Assembly: GCA_029961685.1 (NCBI GenBank)
Contig: JARWKL010000010.1
Coordinates: 28,986,111 to 29,050,110, forward strand
Length of the DNA: 64,000 bases
From: Aristolochia californica
Lineage: Eukaryota; Streptophyta; Magnoliopsida; Piperales; Aristolochiaceae
Direction: 5' to 3'
Below are positions 57,709 to 64,000 of this stretch, one piece after another. Numbering within the stretch: the stretch's first letter is position 1; each line of letters begins with the position of its first letter. The notes beneath the pieces are model-generated. The model ran no database searches and was not told the origin of the DNA. It saw nothing but the letters and a program-made list of their open reading frames with translations. A program made the position numbers and the translations under genes.

Positions 57709-60700
57709 ATGGCTGGTTCATTTGTCTTGGAGTCGGCTCTTCAAGAAATACTTATTGTAGTCAAACCTTCAGAGGTCGATCGATTGACACGGTTGAATGT
57801 CATCAATTACTTGAAAGGAGTTGTTCAAACTGTGGAAAGTTTGAGAGGTATCTGTCTGAGAACTGTTTAACGTGAATTTTTTTTCCTGGATTTTGTGTGA
57901 AGATCTATCATATTAAAAGCCCTCAAATGATATTTCAGATTATCAATTAGCAAAAACCAAAAGAGTGGTCTAAATAAAAATAAATAAATAAATTATTTCC
58001 TGCAATTATTAGACCTTATGATCCAAGTGTTTGACATCAGTGACATTCTAAAAAAAGGTATTTCAAATTAATGACTTTAAACGATGCATTGCAATCATGG
58101 TCTTAGACAATGCATTGTGATCATCTTTTAAAATAAAAGTTATAAGTTCTTAAATAGCTATTATATCTGACTTGTAATTGGTTCTTTGAACGCTTTTGTT
58201 AGGTTCAAATAGACTCCATATTGGTGATGTTTGAAGGTTTACATTTTTTAAAAATGTTTCAAAGGCCTTTTGCATTGGATCACCAAGATCAAGCATGTGA
58301 TGTTTGCTATCACCTAATGCGCAAAAATAGTTTGATTAGCACCATCCAAAAATGATCTGCCACCAGAGCTTTTAGAACTTTGATGTAATGAAAGACAATG
58401 AATAATTTAGGGGGGGGTTGTCAATTGTTACTCCTGATTCAAGTTCAATTTCAACTTCAACTTCATCTTCAAGTGAATAAGCTAATTTAACTTCAAGTTC
58501 AAGTTAGGTGTTAGCGTAGACGAGTTCTACTGTACTGGAAAATAGATTCCAATGTTAGTATCCCAAAATTAAAAATATTACGAAAACAAGAGAATGGGTA
58601 ACTTTTAATAATATACTTAAATAGAATACCTAAACACCAAATCAACCAAAAACAACATTGATTATTACACTAATAAGTAATTTAATGTAGAATTAAAATA
58701 TATTAATATATAAATTACTTAAATAAAATATTATATTAATTAATGATTGCAGTTTATTGTATGTTAATACAATAATTATGTGTGACAATTAACTGTGCAC
58801 TGATTAATTATAAAAATAAAATAAATAAAAACTAAAAAAAACATAAGAGAATATAATAAATTAATAATAACATAAGATATATTTTAACATAAAAAGGAAT
58901 AATTAAACAAAAATAATCGACCACTCTTAAATCACTAATTTAATATAGTAATAAAAAATGAATATAATAAATAAATAAAAATATTATTTTATCAATATAT
59001 TCAAAAAATATTATTTTATTCAATAAATATATTTTATTCTCTATTTTCTGCGTGCTTGAGGTCGTCTTCAACCTCCAGCCACGCATAGAGGGGGTTCAAT
59101 GGCGGCCATAGTCGACTCCCGTTGGCTGTCAGACATCGACGTTGCTGACTCTCCCCACGCCAGCCAGCACTACCCTTTCATTGCAGAGGCCCAAGAATGT
59201 TGTAGTCGATCGTCACAGGCCGAGAGGGAGGAGAGGGAGAAGAGGGGGAGGCCAAGAGGGAGAAGAGAGGGAGGAGAGGAAGAAGCCGAGAGGGAGAAGA
59301 GAGCGGGAGAGAAAAAAAAAATTCGGGTGGAAGAGTCGCGTCCCGACGGTTCATGTGGATGACTCAGGATTTATTGTGGATTCTAAATTCCATAGCTTAT
59401 GCCTTGGGCGACTTCATCCCGATTGCAAGCTTCATTCACTTGAAGCCGGCGCTGGTGCACCACTAACGGGTTCAAGTGGATGATCTTAGGATGAACTTCA
59501 TCTCCTGATTCATGTTGACTAACCCCCCTAAATTATTCACAGTATTTGAATGCTTTAAGCAAAGGTCTAACAATAATTTGTGGAGAAAACTCTTGGCATG
59601 TTGTCAATATACAAGTTCTTGTTGTGTTAGCTTGGAAAACATTGGCAAGAAATTGGAATTTATTGGTGGGTAAAAAAGTTTGGCCAACTTTTAGTTATTG
59701 ATGCACTCAGCTTTTGAGACTATTTGTCTAAGAGGGATGTTGTTGTATGTAGGAGAATAGCTTCACATTGTTTTAGGCTTGAAAAGATCTTGTGCTTATG
59801 AATTGGGAAGAAGCCTCATAACTTTGGCTAGTCATTTTAGAGGAAGTGGTCCAATTTTATATAGTATCTAAGCTAACCTTAGCCCATGTTTGTGTTCCAT
59901 GTGACAATTGTGTTTGTTCTCTATGGCACGTGTATGTATGTTCTCCGTGTCTTGAACCGGGTTGTTTCTATAGGCTGTGATGTGAGGGAGGCATGTTGGT
60001 GGGTTAAAAAAGTCTATGAGTTTATGGTTGTACATGTGTTTCACATCTCGGGCTAATTATTTGAGAGTGAGAGTTGCTGCTTTTTGAGAGAGTAATTCAC
60101 ATTTTTTGAGTTTGACAAGATCCTATGCTTATTAGTTGGAAAGAGGCATCTTGTCTTTGGGAAATCATTTTGGAGGGAAACGAATGACTTTTAATTGGGT
60201 TTTTTCACTCTATTTTGCATTAGACATATACACATACTTATAGGATGCCAATGACTCTATCTTTTAAGTTTGATGATTTTTGTTCTCCCCTACCTTATTC
60301 CAATAGCAGAAAGGTATATTTGGCTATGAAAATTAGCACACATGTTTTTTTTGGAACATTATGAAAAAAAGTTTTATATCTGTAGAACACTAAATGCTGA
60401 TGCAAAGTTAAAAACAGTTTCACTACAAGATGTTGATAGAAAGATCTACTTCTAGCTTAGGAATTATCTAAGTTGTCAACAATTTTCAAAATGTTTACCC
60501 AAGTACAGACAAGGTATTGTTAAAATATGTGAAAGGGTATTTTGGTCATTTTCCATTACCGGTATATGCATTTGGAGTTAGCTATAGGTTATATGTCATG
60601 AGAGGAATCTTTTGTTCAAGTTTGGTTAAATTCTGAGTTCTATTCATGAAATTATGTGATTTGAGGTTATAGGAGGCATTATTGTAATCTTACACATGCA

Positions 60701-60777
60701 ATCACTTAAGTGAATAAAAGAGACATGGAGGCATGATTTTCAGCCTCCAAAGAGTGCTACATGCACACTCTCTTTCT

Positions 60778-60843
<66 letters not shown>

Positions 60844-63800
60844 CTCCAATTTCTTACTTTTTTCATGGTAGCAAAGCAGTAAGATCCTGTTTCAGACCTT
60901 TGTAGGCATTCTTCTTCACTCTTCTTGAACTTTGCATATTCTAAGAGGGAAATTTTAAGATTTTTATTTGATTGGAGTCGGGTATTTTTCCTTCTTTTTT
61001 TTGCCATAACCTAAGGGTTAATGGTTTCTACAGTTGATTAGATCAGTTTTATGAAAAAAAATTTGTCCTTAAAGGGTTCTACTGTTGGGATTATCCCAAT
61101 TTTAGCCTATGCAGGCCCTGCACTATTTGTGCGACTCCTTTGGAAAGTGATGTCAATCCTTGGGGTTATCAATTGAATTTTGGTCTATTGGTGACTAAGT
61201 TGGTTTGAGATGCACTTGTTTGCTATTTTTCCTATCCTAATTGCCTTGTGTGAAGCCTGCATAATCTGCACATACCTATCGTTGATTTTTGTGAGATTTT
61301 GAGATGGCTGATTTTGGTGATATGTATACATCGACTAAGGAGACAAGTTATTCAGATGGAAAGGACACAGTTGTAATAACTACAAAAAAATTGAATGGTT
61401 AGAATTACTTAAGCTGGTCAAAATTAGTTTGGATATATTTAAAAGGCAAGAGGATGACAAAATGCTCTATAGATGATCCTCCTGTTCTAGTAAATGATGA
61501 TTGGGAAGCTATAGACAACCAAGTAATGACTTGGTTGCTTAAAAGTATGGATGTCAAACTTGGGAACCAAGTTATAAATTGTGAAACAACAAAGGTGATT
61601 GGGACATTTCTTGAGTTCATGTATGCATAGAAATGTAATTTATCAAGGATTTATGAGCTATATGCTCGATTGTTTAGTTTGGAGAAGGGCGACAGGAAGG
61701 TTATTGATTACTATAATGAGATGCAGAGTCCCTTATAGCAGATCAGTGTATATAACCTTTTCACCATTGATGATAAACAACTTAGATAACAAAAAGAACA
61801 AATTTATGTTGCAAACTTTCTGGAAGGTCTCAGCCCCGAGTATAATGCAGTACAAGCCTACTTCAGATGAGGTCCGTTCGCTCCCTAATGCATTTAATAG
61901 GGTTATGCATGAATCAACAGTGGTATCACATAGGAGTAAGGAACCACCTATGGTGTCCTTAATATTGGTCTAGTCGATTAGAGGCCAATTTTGGTTATGG
62001 TGGTAGAAGCAAAGGACAAGGCATAGAAGGCTCATGTCGTGGCAGAGGTAGAAGTGGTAGACAATTTGTCTATGTGGGTGTACCAACCATGTTTTAGACA
62101 AATGTTGAGAGAAGTTTGGAAAACCAGTATAGATAAACTGTAGTTTTTTGGGAGTAGCGAGACCTTTGCAATTCCTGTAGGTGATATCATGCAAGGTGCT
62201 CTAGGTAAAATGCAACAGTTAATTCAAAGGATGGCCCTATTGACTTCAGCTTCTACATTTAACCTCACTCCACTCCTACTACAACTACTTTGGCTAGATC
62301 AGGTGAGTTAACTTTACATGTACGTCCAATGGCTATATTTGTTATTGATTCTAGTGCGTCATCTCATATGTCAGGTATGTCTTCATTTTTTTTCTAAATC
62401 TTAGTCAGTCAATCCTCATCATGTAAATAAATTACACTTGTTGATGGCTCATCTTTGTTGATTAGTGGAATGGGTTCTATTAACCCCACTTCTTCTTTGC
62501 TTCTTTCTGTAAGCCAAATCACAAAGTCTTTGAATTACTCAGTAACCTTCTATCATACTCATTGTGTATTTCAAGACATCCAAATGAGGAAGATGATTGA
62601 TTCAGGGCAAGGGAGAGATGGATTATATCACTTGGAGGATTCCTCGTCACATGCAACTTATGGCTTCATATGATACACCCTTCTAGTGGCATCTTCAACT
62701 AGGTCATTCTTGTCTAGCGAAGTTATCCCTGTTATTTTTTGCATTGTCATCTCAATCTCCATTTCAGTGCCAATCCTGTTAGCTAGGTTAGCACCGACGA
62801 CACCATTTCCTCCTAGTTAGTCTTTTTGTCATAGTCTTTGGAAACTAGTTCATTCTAATGTATGGAGACCATGTCCTGCTGTTAATACTTTTGGATATAA
62901 GTATTCTGTGTCATTTATTGATGATTTTAGTAGATTTACATGTGTATATATCCTACAAGAGAAGTCTGAAGTGTTTGATATATTTTTGAATTTTATAATG
63001 AAATAAAGACTCGATTTGGTGCTTCACTTTGTGTTTGCATACAGACAATGAGTTTGAGTTTATGAAAAATAAGAAAGTAGAGAGAGGAATTGAAGAAAAG
63101 AAGAACGGAGAAGACTTTGAGAAGACTCTCGTTCACAACCCCCTCATCTATTTTATTAAGTGAAACAAAGACAAAATTATATAATTGCCTTTGTACACTT
63201 AAAATCACTAAAAACCGTATATCTCCCAATATACATAATTAAACATGCAGAAAAAATGTAGTTATCAGGAACAATAACCAATTCTTTTATCAACGTATAT
63301 TATTTCACCGTAGCTGTTGCTTGAAATTTTAACTTCTTTTTGTATGCTTCTTAGAGATTGATTTCATACGTTTAAAAATACTAACAATGTTAACAGGTGC
63401 TACTGTTGAACCATATGGATCATTCATTTCTAATCTCTACTCTAAATGGGGAGATTTAGATATTTCTGTCGAGCCATTGAGCATCTCTTCATCAGATGTG
63501 AGAAGCCGCAAGCTGGATTTACTACGGAAAATAAAGAAAGCACTGCAAAGGAGAGGTAGTTTCTCATCACCACTTAGCTTCATTAATCCTTAACTTTGAT
63601 CTACAAAACTGTGTTTTCAAAACAGAATCAGCCATCAAACCGTAGGCATTGCTGGTTCCAGTCTAAGTGGTCCAGATAGACCAAGTTCAACCAGTGCTTG
63701 GGCAATAATGGGATGCTACCCCTATGTTTATTGAACAGAAAACAGTGGTTTGGCAGGCTGGTTAGTGGTTAAACATTCACCAAGACCTGTTATAGGTCAA

Positions 63801-64000
63801 TCCTTTGAATCCTTCCCCCAGAACAAAATATTTTCCCCTTATCTATTGATCTAATTGGTCCAAGCGTTCTGGTTTACTGGTTGAACTGGTTCAGCCAGCT
63901 GGTTTCTTTTGTTTTACTTGAAATTGTTTCTTCCCTAACTGGAAAGGAGTGCAGTTCTGGTTCAGCTCAGTTGAACCAACCAGTCCGGGCCCCTGGGTCC
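57709..64000 (+). CDS. HESO1: HESO1-like terminal uridylyltransferase, copy C (partial)
   Basis: Exon 1 is 57709-57847 and exon 2 is 63397-63555, the same lengths as in A and B, with intact GT-AG junctions and open frame. Exon 2 keeps [19 protein letters not shown] with both catalytic Asp. The end of exon 2 differs most (DVRSRKLDLLRKIKKALQRR). Later exons lie beyond 64000, so integrity is unknown. Intron 1 is 5.5 kb, against about 0.67 kb in A and B, because of inserted transposons at 58298-63219. Intron 2 (from 63556) has the empty gypsy site near 63650. Confidence 0.82.
58410..59528. mobile_element. TIR element of the GTTAGTC family
   Basis: The left end GGGGGGGTTGTCAATTG and the right end ...CATGTTGACTAACCCCCC are inverted repeats. 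A TA dinucleotide lies at both edges (TTTA|G and C|TAAA). The subterminal block is GGTGTTAGCGTAGACGAGTT then GGAAAATAGATTCCAATGTT. The interior is AT-rich (58600-59030), then a GC/GA-rich part (59090-59480) with only low-complexity ORFs. No transposase. Confidence 0.6.
59529..60517. other. No gene found
   Basis: Unassigned AT-rich DNA. Two stretches resemble each other (59755-59870 and 60085-60200: 'aagatc.t.tgcttat.a.ttgg.aagag.c.tc'), an old internal duplication. Confidence 0.35.
60518..63059 (+). mobile_element. Decayed Ty1/copia element (5' LTR, gag, protease, part of integrase)
   Basis: A probable LTR starts TGTTAAAATATGTGAAAGGG at 60518 and includes a CT run; its end is uncertain. Gag starts at ATG 61303 (MADFGDMYTSTKETSYSDG), with NYLSWSKLVWIYLKGKRMTK and VANFLEGLSPEYNAVQAYFR, and contains stops. 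The protease reads FVIDSSASSHMSG near 62340. Then come the pre-integrase HCVFQDIQMRKMIDSGQGRD and the integrase start YSVSFIDDFSRFTCVYILQE near 62905. After about 63059 the polyprotein is lost. RT, RNase H and 3' LTR are absent. The family differs from the copia at 1448-4823. Confidence 0.75.
60782..60838 (+). repeat. (TC)n microsatellite
   Basis: An uninterrupted 57-base TC dinucleotide repeat inside the probable copia LTR or leader. Confidence 0.95.
63060..63219. other. Unassigned end of the intron 1 insertion
   Basis: Purine-rich then AT-rich bases with no similarity that I can name. It may be the end of an LTR from another element. Confidence 0.3.

Larger units (their letters stand above)
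58298..63219. other. Composite transposon insertion in intron 1 of copy C
   Basis: The intron matches A and B up to CACCAAGATCAAGCATG (58297) and resumes at TATCTCCCAATATACAT (63220). About 37 bases present in A and B at the junction (CCCTAAGAGATTTGAACATA onward) are missing. The insert holds a TIR element, an unassigned part and a decayed copia element. It may be one event with deletion or several nested ones. Confidence 0.75.

Noticed and set aside
59099..59483. ORFs of 87 and 113 aa starting MAAIVDSRW and MLTLPTPAS
   Set aside because: Inside the TIR element, dominated by GA repeats; no family resemblance.
60702..61007. A 101-aa minus-strand ORF with Arg-Glu repeats
   Set aside because: Created by the TC microsatellite.

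Overview
The window is AT-rich nuclear DNA of a flowering plant. The evidence is spliced genes with GT-AG introns, Ty1/copia and Ty3/gypsy LTR retrotransposons with tRNA-Met type primer sites, hAT transposons, plant-type telomere-like repeats (CCCTAAA) and fragments of plant ribosomal protein genes. I could not place it to genus. Most of the sequence is transposon-derived.

The real gene content is a tandem array of one host gene: a HESO1-like terminal nucleotidyltransferase, the family that uridylates unmethylated small RNAs and RISC cleavage products. Copy A (24111-33753) and copy B (45126-55279) each have eight coding exons. All splice sites fit, the frame is open throughout, and each encodes 365 aa with the catalytic residues kept. 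Copy C starts at 57709; only exons 1 and 2 lie inside the window. Each copy is preceded by the same divergent flank, which carries an uncharacterised minus-strand ORF.

Layout. 1-4.8 kb: end of one LTR element abutting a decayed copia element, whose 3' LTR lies inside a ribosomal protein S7 gene fragment (to 5.17 kb). 6.0-7.7 kb: a minus-strand LTR and a ribosomal protein S15a pseudogene. 8.3-14.1 kb: a complete 5.8-kb hAT element with 8-bp target duplication and a dead transposase. 14.1-16.9 kb: anonymous DNA with a tRNA-Arg-like pseudogene. 17.0-20.1 kb: a non-autonomous LTR element with TSD. 20.1-22.4 kb: a TIR element, a kinase exon fragment and a duplicated ORF. 22.5-33.9 kb: HESO1 copy A with a gypsy element in intron 2. 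33.9-35.0 kb: the missing 3' half of the S7 gene, then the 5' LTR and gag of the same copia family. 35.0-36.2 kb: TIR elements around an orphan piece of HESO1 5' flank. 36.2-43.2 kb: a second, damaged hAT copy and its flank, plus a small non-autonomous hAT. 43.2-55.5 kb: copy B. 56.3-64.0 kb: copy C.

How the parts fit. Roughly 9-34 kb and 36-55.5 kb are two copies of one large segment containing hAT, anonymous flank and HESO1. They were later changed by deletions and insertions. Copies A and B share the same gypsy insertion in intron 2, while copy C has the empty site, so C split off before the insertion. The S7 gene is broken by copia, with its 5' exons at 5 kb and its 3' exons at 34 kb. This implies that the left edge of the window belongs to a preceding repeat unit and that the array extends beyond the window. 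Between A and B, I count by hand 22 replacement and 5 silent codon differences, which does not look like strong purifying selection.
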